Below are positions 42,011 through 64,000 of a stretch of 64,000 bases of DNA, in pieces (the stretch's first letter is position 1; the number at the start of each line of letters is the position of its first letter). Below the pieces are notes generated by a model. It was not told the origin of the DNA, searched no databases, and was given only the letters and a program-made list of their open reading frames with translations. The stretch covers positions 722,501-786,500 of the forward strand of contig CM057160.1 in assembly GCA_029962745.1 (NCBI GenBank), written 5' to 3'. This stretch comes from Echinometra lucunter (lineage: Eukaryota; Echinodermata; Echinoidea; Camarodonta; Echinometridae). The translations under genes and the position numbers were made by a program.

Positions 42011-44275
42011 GTATATACACATATATATATTGCTCTCATGACTTTATCCGTTTGAATACTAAGCCCAAAATAACTAGGGCTAGGTTCCATGGAAATTTGT
42101 ATTATACAAAGATCATATCACGCTCAACAGGTTAATTATACCAGTCATCATGCTCATCCCATGAACTCAAATACAACATATATCTAAAGGATGTTTTATT
42201 TTAATAATAATAATAATAATAATTGTCATTTATAATGCACTATATACAAAGAAGTACCATAGCACTTACAAAGTAAACATCAAAAAATAGCTCTGTGGAA
42301 AGAGGCAAGTCTTCAGTTGTCTTTTGGAAGTTGACAGAGTTTCTATTGCTCGGATCGAGGGTGGGAGATTGTCCAAGTTCTAGAAGCACTTACACTGAAG
42401 CATTTTTCATCATGTGCATATACATGAAATGTACCATTTTGAATGAGAACACCTTTATCAGATGTACTTTATACTTATCTCCAGATATTCATATCATATC
42501 ATACTTCCACCTTTGTAACAACAATAAAAGAAAATTTATATCAGAACAAAATAACGACAGGCCCTTGACATAATCAGCAAATACGGCAAGCAAAAACATA
42601 AAAGCTGAAAGTCGTCCTTCATGAATGAGGTGTATTTGAACTAATCATTGTTTGCTGTGAGCAAGTACATGATATTTAACTGATTGAAAAGGTCACTAAG
42701 TTATCTTCCCCTCTAGACTTTGATCGCAAGTAGACTTACATCCATTTGTTAGAAGGGATCCATAAAATATCCAATACATTTCACACTTCACTTGTTCTAT
42801 TTTTTGTTGTTATTGGCTCAGAAAGAGGCTATCAGTATGTCACCTTATCATTCACAAATTTCATGACTCATATACATATCACATGAGATACACACATACC
42901 TACTGCATCAAACATTTTTACTCTGAAAGTAATTCAGTGATTGTTCTTCTTCTTCTTCTTCTTCTTCTTCTTCCAGTAGTGTGCATAAACCTCCTAGGAG
43001 TATCGTCGCACAACAGTTGGTTGTCTATCAGCTAATTATACGTGTTGCTCGTAGCAAAGCTCGATGAAAATAAGTCCAAAAACGAACGCATATACACTAT
43101 ATACAAATTGTTCTCATATTTTGAGTTAGTTTAGTTTTGATTGTTGAATAAGTGTACAATGTATCTCAAAATAGAGCTACTAATTCCCCTCTTTCATGAG
43201 CTACAAATAAAAGCCATTTTTCTGTGAGCTTAAATTTGATGTCTGCAAACAGTCTGCATAAAGGTGCTTTGTATCTGTCTATAAGTTTGATTATTTGTTT
43301 GTATACTCAACACGTTAATGGAGACATGCATAGTCCCAAGAACTTAATTTGATGTGGGGATCCACACACTTACCTCCAGAGTAGTAGCCAAAGGCATAAT
43401 TGAACCTGCTCAAGACCCATAAACCTCCAAGACCTGCAGCTGCTCTCTGTCAAAATTAAATAATTACAATCATTGTTCAAAAATGAAAATATGTAAGTTA
43501 CTTGTTAGAAAGCTTATGAGCTTATGAGCTTACCCTCTCAGTCTATCAGGAATGGGATAACTTCAGGGAAAAATGTAATTATGTACACTATACACATGTA
43601 TGATTAATATTTCAACAGCAGTCACTTCTTCAGGAGCCGCGAAGCGTATTTGAAAGTGGGGGGGGGGGCATAATCATTGTCGCATTACTGCATAGAGGCC
43701 AATGTGTCTACTCAAAAAAAGTGGGGGGACTGAAGCCCCCGGGCTGGATACAATTTGAATAAAACAAAATTTCCTATAGACTCCAGCCAGAATCATCTTG
43801 GGCTTCATAATGGATTACTTGATATTAGCAATGAGTATGATCAGATTCCGAATTAACTCAATGAAGGTCACAATTGAGTAGTGCTACAAAGGTTTTAACC
43901 AGTCATGTTTGCTAACCATTCACAATTTTCCGTAGTTCATGTTCAACTGTTAAAGAGACATTCAAACTTTTTATCAAATATGAGGAGGTGCTGTAGCTCA
44001 ATGGTGGAGCAGTGGTCTTGCAATTGGGAGTACCTGGGTTGGAAACCAAGCGGATGGGCTAATGCTCTTTGGTAAGGTATTAATTCTCAATACTAAGTCC
44101 TTCGGAGGGGACTTAAAAGCCGTCGGTCCCCTGGTTGCTTACTAACAAGTATACACATGCTTTCTTAGCAGTCGGGTAAAATAACCAACCAACCCATTTA
44201 ACATGAGAATAAATGCTTATCAAGATGGTAGGTAATCTTTGGCTGATTGATAAAGACCACATATTACCCTATCCC

Positions 44276-44312
<37 letters not shown>

Positions 44313-46369
44313 TTATGCAGAATAACTGTATTTTAGGATTGAAAAAAAAAAAGAAAAAGAAAAATGATTTCACGCCAAATTTTCTGCATCCTTATTTGAA
44401 TTGTATTTCCTGACAATAGTAAATACGGTAATCTAGATGCTATTGTAGAATCTGTAGAACTTTAAAAACTTAATCCAATGCAAGAATATAATCAGCATTA
44501 ACTTACTGGATGTTGAAGCCCTGAGAAAAATAGCAGCATAAGGAATTGAGGATAGCCCTCCAGTCTAAAAGATAGAGACAGACAAATCATGATTTAATAG
44601 AAATTCAGATTTAAGCCAAAATAAATAAAAACAAAAATTTACACAGAAACTAATCTCTAATTGGGATCCCAGTTATGGAAAACTTTGTGGTAAACTGATT
44701 GCAATACTATGAAATCATATTGATTGATGTTCACTTTATATTTCCATACACATTATCACAAATTAACAATTTTTCAACATGTACATGTATGGTCACATAA
44801 AATCATACATAGAAAAAAGGGGTCATTATAGGCAGAGCTTGAGTTGATGTCCTAACCATAGATAAATTGATCATAAAATAAATATATGCAAACAATGCAT
44901 AGTGGAAAGCAGAAGGCCAATGAAAAAAAAAATATATATATATATATAAGAGAGAGGAAGGGGGAGTGAGTTCATATTATTGATTAATGATTATTGTACT
45001 ATTTACTGAGCATGTGCTGCTAACACTGAAACTGAAAACTTTTCTCCAAGTCAATTTAGAGAAATGACTGACATAGCAACAATTATGTTCAAAGGTTTTG
45101 AACTGGTAATGAATGGAAATAACTGAAATAATGATGAACACAGGATGAATGAGTATGACAAAATTATTCTTAGTGATAAAAAGAGATTCTTCGTGTTAAG
45201 AATGATTACTGCAAAATACTACACCAAACAGTCAAACCGAAACTTTAAAGCACATATTTTCTTTCCTAATTTCAGGTCATCATGGTACCTGATCCATTAA
45301 CTACTGAATTCTTATATTCCCACAGATTTGATACAGAGGCTACTTGGTTCCAGTAACCAATGAGTTCATTCTTTGAGATTGTTTTTACTTACGTATTCTG
45401 ATGAGCTCTCTGAACACAATTGAACTGAGGAATTGTGTCACTATACATGGTAGGGTACTGCAAAAAACATGATGAACAAATATGAGAAGGGCTTATATAA
45501 CACTTTGAACTTCAAAGTGTCAGATGGACCTTGTGGCAGATTAGCACTATGCTCAACAAATTATCCAATAATGTATATATATACTACTAGTACTACTGAT
45601 ACTCATCTGGAAATCATGTAAGCATGAAAACAAACTCTACAAAAGAATACTGATAGTTTGTAAAAAGAGGATACGGGAGGAGAGATGGAGAGAGAGAGAG
45701 AGAAGAGTGAGAGATTCATATTATATTATCCAACTCGCTATTTCTTTATGCTTCAAATCTTGGAGAAAAAAAATACAATAACAGTTAAGATAATGAAGAT
45801 ACCAGAAAATAATTTGTATGATTTACTATCTACCTTGTATATCAATCACAGAAATATTTTTGATTGCTAGCATGACTACATTGTCATAACTTTTACAATG
45901 TAATGGGGGACTCATACCTGTACAACACAAAACTATATGTAACATTTTCAACAAAGAAAAACTTGATTTTTTAAAATTTCATAATGGGTAGATGAATTGT
46001 GAAGCTGAATATCATTGTCCCCTTAACTGTGCCTTCATCCACAATAAAATCATGATGAAAACAGAAACCAGATAATCCAAACACTAGAACAGTGAGCCAC
46101 AGGTCACATGATCACGCATTGATACATATTTATATATACACACCTATGTATATACATCCACTTCAGAAAGTGGGGGGGGGGGGGAAATGCATCTCCCCAT
46201 CCCCCGCTATCTACGCCCCTGGCAAAAGCTCATAAGAAATTACCTCAACACCATACTTCTTGCGAGCCCTTCCAACTTGGATTGCCAAGAATTGTACCAT
46301 GAATGCACTGGCTGCTCCTACCAGTACTACATAGCCATAATCCTTGGAGAGAGTTGATAAAACAGTCAT
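41338..46369 (-). CDS. MGST3: microsomal glutathione S-transferase 3, copy B, 141 aa
   Basis: Minus-strand coding exons, 5' to 3': 46369-46244, 45457-45393, 44564-44507, 43446-43374, 41441-41338 (TAA). Lengths are 126, 65, 58, 73 and 104, the same as copy A except for one extra codon in the last exon, with identical intron phases. The protein has [76 protein letters not shown] and a final helix. [10 protein letters not shown] and RAHQNTLE are closer to vertebrate MGST3 than copy A is, so copy B may be the more conserved paralogue. The ATG lies 20 bases after an acceptor (46390-46393 on the plus strand), implying a 5' non-coding exon. A good donor for it is at 47178/47177, which places transcription start close to MTF1. 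Function as for copy A: glutathione transferase/peroxidase in membranes. Confidence 0.94.
41660..41977. mobile_element. hairpin element (77-bp arms) enclosing a tRNA-like sequence
   Basis: Arms 41660-41736 and 41900-41977 are near-perfect reverse complements (GAAAGAAATGAAAATGGG outside; ATCCATTTTGAATCAA inside). The loop of about 163 bases contains the tRNA-like sequence at 41750-41820 on the minus strand. A (TA)n tract abuts the right arm. It lies in the last intron of MGST3 copy B. Confidence 0.8.
41750..41820 (-). tRNA. tRNA-like sequence, anticodon loop TCT, probably not a working gene
   Basis: The minus strand folds as a cloverleaf: acceptor ACCTCTG/TGGAGGC (one A-C mismatch, two G-T), D stem GTCT/AGGC, anticodon stem TTGGC/GCCAG with loop GTTCTAA (anticodon TCT), T arm with GGTCCGATTC. 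Internal promoter boxes resemble GTGGTCTAGTGG and GGTCCGATTCC. The T stem has one mismatch. Because it sits in the loop of a repeat, I read it as tRNA-derived; Arg identity is nominal. Confidence 0.4.
42200..42400 (-). mobile_element. probable SINE 3' part on the minus strand
   Basis: An (AAT)n run at 42202-42222 followed by CATTTATAATGCACTATATAC reads, on the other strand, like a SINE end with a trinucleotide tail. The part to about 42400 (GTCTTCAGTTGTCTTTTGGA, GGTGGGAGATTGTCC) has the look of a repeated body. The head was not identified. Confidence 0.35.
43983..44175 (+). mobile_element. tRNA-derived SINE
   Basis: GTGCTGTAGCTCAATGGTGG (A box) and CCTGGGTTGGAAACC (decayed B box) start the element, followed by TGCTCTTTGGTAAGGTATTA and GGGGACTTAAAAGCCGTCGG. 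It lies in intron 3 of MGST3 copy B, antisense to that gene. Confidence 0.6.
44277..44311. repeat. poly-C tract, about 35 bases
   Basis: A pure C run. Similar runs lie at 48619-48638, 46172-46182 (as G), 25280-25304 and 33386-33402. Confidence 0.95.
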
Positions 46370-46939
46370 GATGATGATGAAGCTCAAGTCTGTAATATAG
46401 CAAAAATTGTAAAAATAATCTCCATCAAGATTAATATTAAAGTGTCCACTGAGACAAGAACTTCTAGAAGCCTTTTATTCTTGATCACAAAGCCTATCCG
46501 TAATATCATAGGAAGCAGGGTTGGTATAGCCCTAGGAAGGGGGGGGGGGGTGTACATGTATGTCTCTGTACATTTTCCATGTATAGGTCTACATGAAAAG
46601 TTGAAAATGCGTAAAAAGTGTACTTTTTCAGCATCAGGCATGTAACACGTGTCACGCATTAAGGGTATCTAAAACAGAAAAAAAATCAAGAAAAGGGGTA
46701 TCAAATTCAGAGATAATGATGCAATTCTTAAATAAAATCTCTGTCAAGGGTATGAAAATCAGAGATGTTAGAGTTGAGAAAAATGACGAGCATGAAATGA
46801 TGTTGATGGAATTTTGGTCAGTCCATTAAATCAATCAAAAATCAAAACTCCATGTACCAAATCTTGTTAGTTATGCCTACTTTCTGTTATGCTACAAGCA
46901 TGCACCTGTGTCTGCTAATGTGAGGATCGTGATTTTTTT

Positions 46940-47372
46940 TAGTTGACGTCATGGTGATGGGCGTGGTGGGCGCAGACACCCCAGCCTCTCTATGCAGCGC
47001 TCTTATTAACCACCGGATAGGGTTAATCAATCTCTTCATTCATTAACCTTCTGCTGAAGAAAAATTCCCACTGACTTTACTGACAGCCCATAATATAACA
47101 AAAAAGTGGTAATTTACCAGTCAGCATATTTTCTAACTGGACAACAAAATATATTCAATAAAAACGAGCAGAATTACCTCGAAGTCGACGGGAATCCTTG
47201 GGCAGCGTACAGGAAATATCCGGTACCGGTATCGTAAGGAAAAGTACAATATATCCGGTCGATATATCCATTCACATACGTGTATGTCATACGTGTAAAG
47301 CTGCTCAAATCGGAAATCGAATATCCGAAATCGCCAAATGCAATAATAACCTATGACGCAACTGGATCCAAA
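46940..47372. promoter_or_regulatory. candidate bidirectional promoter of MGST3 copy B and MTF1
   Basis: The likely 5' exon of the minus-strand MGST3 ends at 47178, and the MTF1 ATG is at 47373, so both transcripts should start between them. The flank contains a full CRE, TGACGTCA (46944-46951), and GGGCGCA (46968-46974), whose reverse complement TGCGCCC fits the metal-response-element core TGCRCNC. 47215-47290 holds repeated CCGGTA/TATCCGG and ATACGTGTATG motifs. No TATA box is assigned. Sites are short, so chance matches are possible. Confidence 0.4.
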
Positions 47373-57834
<10,462 letters not shown>

Positions 57835-58610
57835 CACAAGTCAGATTTAAAATATTGCTTGTAGATACGCTTTGTGTTTTCCAGTGTTTATTCTCAATAT
57901 CTTGTCTTCTTTCTTCCACAGTCCTCCAAGATAAAAAGATCTACACCAAACCATGTCATTCAGAATATACTGTTTAAAAAAAAAATATATATGATATACA
58001 CTGTGCGTTGGTTGTCACTTTTCAATGAAGCTTTTTTTTTTTCTATTCCTTTCCATGTTCTACTGTTTTATTTATTGTACATGGCAGTAGACTTTATCAG
58101 TTATTCTCCTGGCATCAGTGTACATGTAGTCATCTGCAATTGATCATTGCAACAGGTAATACCTTGCTAATAGTTTTGTTATTGATCTGTTATCTCCTGA
58201 AAGCAAGGAATGTTTGTTTATGCCTCTGTCACACCTTTGCGTATATTGCTGTGTATTGCTGCGCTATGCAGGGTACATGTGTGTATATCAGTATGCAGCC
58301 TTACCCATCAATATGCAGCGAATTTGAAGGAAGCAGTCACACTATTGCATATCTATCTTGTAGGTATAGCTTGTATGCCACTAGTACAAAGCGAACGCCG
58401 TACGAGCTTGACTCGCAGTGGTGTGCGAGCTACAGCGCAACAATACGCTAATAAAAAGAAATATAAAAATAAATTGATCAAGTCTTACATTCCCTGATCA
58501 AATATCCATTTTATGCCATTTGCTTTTTGTTTGTTTGTTTGCTTGTTTGTGCACATGTGTGTGTATACATATATATATGTACATGTATCTGTGAATTTAC
58601 TTTTGTATTT

Positions 58611-58795
58611 TGGGGACAAGCCTGTGATAGGCCTCTGGCCTTTGTTTGTCCCTCCACTTTTTGATATTTCTTTGTTTATATAATTGTTCTTATAATATGT
58701 ATCTTTTTTTTTACATTTCAGTGTCTATGAATTGTTTTGTAAGTTCTTTGCCGTTATTTTATTGAATTGTGGAAATAAATGGAATTGAAAACACA
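58611..58795 (+). mobile_element. probable non-LTR retrotransposon 3' end
   Basis: GGACAAGCCTG...TTTGTCC forms a hairpin with an inner AGGCC/GGCCT. It is followed by TTGTTTATATAATTG and a terminal GGAAATAAATGGAATTGAAAAC. This is the same hairpin-then-AATAAA-then-short-tail layout as at 17570 and 30719. Confidence 0.45.
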
Positions 58796-59898
58796 CAATC
58801 ACGCACAACATGCTCAAGCGAGGTAAATTGTGCAGGAAAAGCAGCTATTGGCAGGGACACACGCTCCAAAATAGGGGCGATTTGACCTTGCGATTGCTTG
58901 CGATAGTTTAGAAAAATTTTTAACTAGGGAGCATGCGCTAGTCTGTGTATTGAGTATGTAGTGAGCACGTTCCATTGCGCTTTATTGGGTATGACTGCCT
59001 ATGTAAGCATTCGGGCAATACGCAGTAATGCGCAAGCCAAATACGCAAAGGTTAGACCGATGCGTTAAATTCTTGATCATGCCAATGCATTTACCAAATT
59101 GTTTCCTTCATGACAGATGACAGACAAGAGCCTTTCTCAAAACCTCTCTAGCTTAGCAGTTCCCTTTTTCTTGCCATCACTATTTGATACTTGTTTTTGT
59201 TCTATGAATCTAGTTTTACTCATGATCAAGCCATGGCTAATCTGATAGACAATTGACCATCTTTCAATGAAAACATAAAGGTAGTATTCTTCCAAGTCAC
59301 CTATGAGCCTATTCATAAATTTAATCCATTGGCTCCCGGAGCCTGGTGACCCCTGTATTATAATAATTCAGTAGTCAGCGGGTTAATGGATGTATGTTGG
59401 TAGATTATCCTGTACATATACGTGGCATTTATTCTGCATTACTTTATTTTTGATGTACACCCAGAAGACAAATTGTGCTTACAATTTCTGTTGTAGAAAA
59501 TATTTTATTAAAGGTGTTCTCTTTCTTTCTCCCTCTCCCTTTCATTCTTTTTTTCTTTCTGTGCAGTTAGAATCATGATAGGGATTGCTTTGTAAATTTT
59601 TTTTATATTATTATCACCATTAAGATGTGTTCTTACGGTCTTACCCGTATGATTTTAGACTCATTAATATGTATCCAAGCCCTTGTGAAAGGTTTTAAAT
59701 GTGTGAAATTGATTTTATTCTATTCAAGAAGAAAAATCACATATTACAATCATTTTGTTTTAAACTTGGTTAGTTTAAGTTTTCTGCCATGATTTTAGCT
59801 AGATGATCGACACCTAGGCCCTATCTTATGAAGAGTAGTGATTGATTCATATTAACTGCTGTTTAACTTCAGATGGATATTAACTGGACTTCTAGGCC

Positions 59899-60211
59899 GG
59901 AATTCACAAAGGTGGTTTAAATTTAGACCATGATTTAGGCAAGTTTCGTGGTATAAGTTTGCTTGATTTAGCACGTACAAAGGGTGCTAGATTCATGCTA
60001 GTTGCCATGGTTTAGACCAGGGTTTATGTAAATTAATTTAAATTTACATAAACCGTGGTTTAAGCCATGGCAACTAGCGTGAATTTAGCCACTTTGCCAC
60101 ACACGTGAGTTCATTACTGGACCTTTCTTAGCGAGCACGCTAAATCAAGTGAACATGTACCACGAATTTGCCTAAACCGTGGGCTAAATTTAAACCTCCT
60201 TTGGGAATTCC
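59899..60211. repeat. 313-bp imperfect palindromic element
   Basis: Outer ends GGAATTCACAAAGGTGGTTT and its near reverse complement. Inner arms pair over TTAGACC/GGTTTA, CACGAA/TTCGTG and GCTTGATTTAGC blocks. The centre is a strong palindrome around ACATAAACC/GGTTTATGT with AATTTAAATT (about 60008-60068). Hairpin MITE is the likely nature; no target duplication identified. Confidence 0.65.
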
Positions 60212-62212
60212 ATCCCTATAGTCTGCACATCAGACAACTTGATGATGGATTAGATGGGTTGTTGGCACATGCTCCAGCCACAATTGCTCTGCGCCTTTTT
60301 TTTGTACACTGAATGAATACGCAACCCTGGACCAAACGCTTTACCGAATCCTAACCCTAACCTGAAACCCTGACCCTAAGCCTAACCATGTACATGTATC
60401 TTTGACCAAATAAAACCTGGAGCAATTGTGGCTGGATGACATGTTAGTTCCCCATTAGAGGAAGTGCTAATCATTTGAGTTTGTTTGGATCCTTGTAGCT
60501 AATATCTTGGTCATCTTCTGTCTGCTGGAACAAAGTAGTCCCTGTATGAGAATTATAATTTAGCAGTCTGGGGGGTTCTTAGGAAATGTAGATAACTACA
60601 TGTATATTTATTGAACAAAATATTTCTGCTTTTTGTGCAATCTTTTCTGTTATGATTACTGATTTTGTATGTGTTAGGAATAATTGTCTTTCTTCTTATG
60701 TTATACTCTTATTTGATTGTCTATAAGCATGATAATATCTAATCTAAACATGGTATGAATAGATGGCTTTGATGCATCTATTTCATTCAGTTTCTTCTTT
60801 TTCTGGTCCTTATTTTTAGAAGTGATTGATAGTAATGAAAGCCCACATATGATTTTAGAAGGTGGAATATTTTTAATGTTATTTTTTATATGTTGTGTCC
60901 TAGGTGGATTTCAGGATACCAATTTAGCACCTGCTCTGAGGCTGAATTATTTTCCTTCTCATTCTCTTTTTTCATATTTTTTTTTTTCATTCAAGTGTAT
61001 TTATTAAAAACATTCAGACTAGCAGCATAAAAAGCTGAATTACATTGAATTTACATTTTAAAAGCAATGTGATAAATGATCTGATTTAAAAAAAAACACA
61101 CACACACACACACACACGCTCATAGGAAATAACATGAAACATTCAAATGAAATAAAAAAAAATTCAAATAAGATTATTGCACATTAACATTTGCAGAAGT
61201 ATAATAAAGTGTGAAATTGAATTGTAAGAGGTATTGGAATTCAAATTCATTGATAATGAGATTTATATTTAAGTATACAGGAAAAAATTCTGATAAGTTA
61301 AAATTTAGAAAAGCAATTTGATTAAACCCCACAAATGGTGAAGGAAGAAATAATAATAGAGCAATTGCACCATCAACATCAATAATGATTGAAGTTGAAC
61401 AGTAGCTAATTGTATAGACATGAGGCATGAGAAATAGTGACATCTTTCATCTCAATTTAACTCATGCCATGTTTTCCAATAATTCTGTAACTCATTTGCA
61501 TAGCAGAGCTAGAGTCAGAGGATGTTTTAAAAGTTGTTTAAATGTCAAGAAAAAATAAGAGGATTGCCTCTATTTCATATTGTTAGGACTGATGCTGTTA
61601 TTTTACAGTGCCTGGAGGAGGCATCTGTCTTGTAAAAAGGAAGAAAAAGTTGTGCATCTTTGATTCTCTTTTCTTCATTTTCTTATGATCCCTTACGATG
61701 GTATTCTTATGATTAAGCTTAAGTTGAAATTTTATTTGTTGAGCTTATTATAAGTGTCCAGTTTGAGAAACAAATTTTATTTCAATGCTGTGGGGGGGGG
61801 GGTTTGTTGAGTTAATTGTCTGGATTGATGAGCAAATTTTTTTATGTAACGCCGTATATTACAGATTTTTTTTTTATTTATATACTATTTGTAACATAGG
61901 TAACTTTTCCTTTGCAGCTGGTTTATAGAATGATTTGTTGTGTCTTGTCTTCATTGCTTTTTCATTTTCTGCTAACACAGTAGTTACTTTTTGCTACTAT
62001 ATTTGCATTACGTTTATCCCAAATTAAAAACATTCTGTGTCCATGTTTTTTATAAAAAAATTGCATAGGATTTGTTCTTAAATGAGAGGCATGTACAGTT
62101 TCCAGCAATATTGTATTTCAGTTCATACTCAAACATTTTTAGGGGAATCCCCGAGAAGATGCACTGTAGGTACATGTTAATTATGCTGTATGACAACATA
62201 CTCTTGTGTATA

Positions 62213-62579
62213 CAGTCTGACCTCACTTAACCAGCCGCGTCGGGACTGGCGCCCATCAGTATATAAGTGAAATGGCCAGATATGAGAGTAATGCAGTGGG
62301 ACACCTTTTCTATGAAAATTTATAGAGTAGAGGGGTCTATTTTCTGTAAAATATCTTTTTCCTTGGTGTTGTGGATGATTGTAAATGATCAATAATATCT
62401 TTCTGTTTGTACAAGATGAAAATAAAATAAAATAAAACTTAAAATTGCCCACGATGTTTCCGTCTCCCTGGCTTTTAGGTGAATTGGATGAAGAATAAAT
62501 GAGGGAAGCTGGCCGGGAGACGCGGCTGGTTAATAGAGGAGTCCAGATAAATGAAGGCCGGATAAGCAAGGTCGGACTG
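62213..62579. mobile_element. pogo-like non-autonomous element with TA target site
   Basis: It begins CAGTCTGACCTCACTTAACC and ends GGTCGGACTG, flanked by TA on both sides (62211-62212 and 62580-62581). Sub-terminal AACCAGCCGCGTC pairs with GACGCGGCTGGTT near the right end. TA duplication with CAGTC-type ends fits the Tc1/mariner-pogo group. Confidence 0.75.
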
Positions 62580-63689
62580 TATTGGATAACTCGTAATACA
62601 TCCCATGTGGATATAGGTGTATACCAACCTTGAATGAAGCTTTTATTCTTATTTTATATTATCTTCGTATGTATTCAGTTATACATCTTATACTCCAATT
62701 AAGAAGCAAGATAATTTTGAAAATGTTATTAATTGAGCAAGACTTGACAAAGAATTGTAGATATGCGAGTGGATGGAAATTATTTTGTTGATTGGGCAGG
62801 GAATGTTCCTGAAAATCTCTGTTAAGATTACCTGTACCATTTGTAGTAAGCCTTGGTGTTAATGACCAAACTGTTTTTACATTGCATGATGAGCTCTTTA
62901 GTATGTGTGCAACAAAATTGTGACTGGTCCAGTTTGCTGCAACTTCACAAGACTATCTCTCACATCTTGCTCAGTCATCACATGGTACCTTTTGTGGATT
63001 ACAATAGTTCAGTGTTTGTCAAATATCTCCCACAGCTCCTCCTATCAGATTATACAAGTCATGTTTGTTATGCAGCAGCTAGTGTTTGTTATGCAGTTAA
63101 TGTTTATTATGCAGTTTAATAGTGTTTAGTTTTGTATGTTATGATGCTTTTGCTGTGTTTTATTGTAAGATATTTGATGTCTTGGGATTTTGTATGATTA
63201 GAACATTTATGGAGACCTTTTATACCAATGTAGTTGATACTTTTTTTTTTTTTTTTGGCTGCCCAGAAGGTTGGGATAACCATCAGTAATGCCTTGCTGT
63301 AACAGCCTTATCATGGGCAGCTAAAAATATAGATGAGTACATAGTTCATAGAGGTCTTGTATATTACAAGGTTTGTATGTTCTTTGATGTATTTGAGCCA
63401 TATTGGCTTTCAGGTCCTTTAGTCATTACATTAAATGTTGTGTAAATTTAGGTGGATGTTGATAATTTGGTTTCAGTAATCCACTGATAACATAAGTGTA
63501 CCAGGTATCTGAATGACACATGTATACTTGTACCCATATTTGCCTAATAGACAGATCTTTGATTTCATCATTTTAAACTTTTAATTTTCTGCAGAATTCT
63601 GCTTTTTTTTTTTTTTTTTAATAGTAAAGATCAGAGAATGCATAAAAAGTATTAAGTTTAATGATATCTGTAATTCTGTATGTATCATA

Positions 63690-63985
63690 GAGGTGTTGTG
63701 GTCCAGTGGATAAGTCTCCAGGCTTTGAACCACAAGGTACGGGGTTCGAATCCCTGCCACAGCACTAATGTCCTTTGGCAGGACATTTATCTACATTTGC
63801 CACACTCGACCCAGGTGTAGTAAACGGGTACGTGGTAGGATGAATTTCCTTGAAATGCTAGAGCACCTTAATGGCTGCCTTGCTAAAGCCGGAGTAATAA
63901 CAGTGGAGCGCCAGGAGCGTCAATTCTGATGGACATGAGCGCTATACAAGAACCCACTATTATGATTATTATTATCATGAATATG
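63690..63985 (+). mobile_element. tRNA-derived SINE with intact promoter boxes
   Basis: GTTGTGGTCCAGTGGATAAG (A box) and GGGGTTCGAATCCC (B box) lie at the expected spacing. They are followed by the family body (ACTAATGTCCTTTGGCAGGA, ATTTGCCACACTCGACCC, GGGTACGTGGTAGGATGAAT) and a GCGCTATACAAGAACCC end with an ATTATTATTAT tail. It is the best preserved member in the window. Confidence 0.82.
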
Positions 63986-64000
63986 ATTACATACCATTTT

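Larger units (their letters stand above)
57835..62210. other. MTF1 3' UTR and flank, repeats
   Basis: AATAAA near 58449 is the first clear candidate poly(A) signal. 58228-58450 and about 58975-59055 share CCTTTGCGTAT / ATACGCAAAGG in opposite orientation with many GCAATACGC words, possibly remains of one element. 60330-60395 holds CCTAACC-type text. Otherwise AT-rich with no exon seen. Confidence 0.45.

Noticed and set aside
47280..47372. Upstream in-frame ATG extending MTF1 by 31 residues
   Set aside because: The context around 47373 (AAAATGG) is better and the extension lies in the likely 5' UTR or promoter; not excluded without 5' end data.

Overview
This is animal nuclear DNA. It is AT-rich, with long introns bounded by GT/AG, many microsatellites, poly-C/poly-G tracts, tRNA-derived SINEs, hairpin MITEs and a non-LTR retrotransposon. 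The gene content (a B-box/coiled-coil gene of the TRIM-like type, MGST3, MTF-1 with a C-terminal cysteine cluster) and the repeat style suggest a marine deuterostome invertebrate. An echinoderm such as a sea urchin is my best guess, not a proof.

Layout. From 1895 to 24634 (+) lie the last 12 coding exons of a zinc peptidase of the FOLH1/NAALAD2 (peptidase M28B) family; its 5' exons lie before the window. Its 12-kb fifth visible intron contains an intronless B-box/coiled-coil gene (8472-10268, +) plus MITEs, a hAT-type element with a perfect 8-bp target duplication, and retrotransposon tails. From 27457 to 30899 lies a nearly intact non-LTR retrotransposon whose endonuclease-reverse transcriptase frame is broken by one frameshift. 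From 30900 to 36073 there is gene-free DNA with large hairpins. From 36129 to 38650 (+) and from 46369 down to 41338 (-) lie two MGST3 (microsomal glutathione S-transferase 3) genes, tail to tail, with matching five-exon structures. From 47373 to 57834 (+) lies MTF1, the metal-responsive transcription factor, in eight coding exons. The rest is 3' flank with repeats.

How the genes relate. MTF1 and the minus-strand MGST3 copy are divergently arranged. A likely 5' non-coding exon of MGST3 ends at 47178, under 200 bases from the MTF1 start codon, so they may share a promoter. This is suggestive because MTF-1 controls metal and redox responses and MGST3 is a glutathione-dependent detoxification enzyme, but co-regulation is inference. 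MTF1 itself carries an additional N-terminal zinc finger before the six canonical ones.

Mobile DNA dominates the non-coding part: a piggyBac-like TTAA MITE in two copies of identical length, hAT, Harbinger-like and pogo-like non-autonomous elements, several tRNA-headed SINEs, and long perfect or near-perfect inverted repeats. One inverted repeat encloses a cloverleaf-capable tRNA-like sequence, and another carries a hammerhead-ribozyme-like core. Coordinates, splice phases and motifs were read by eye; no alignment or search was run.
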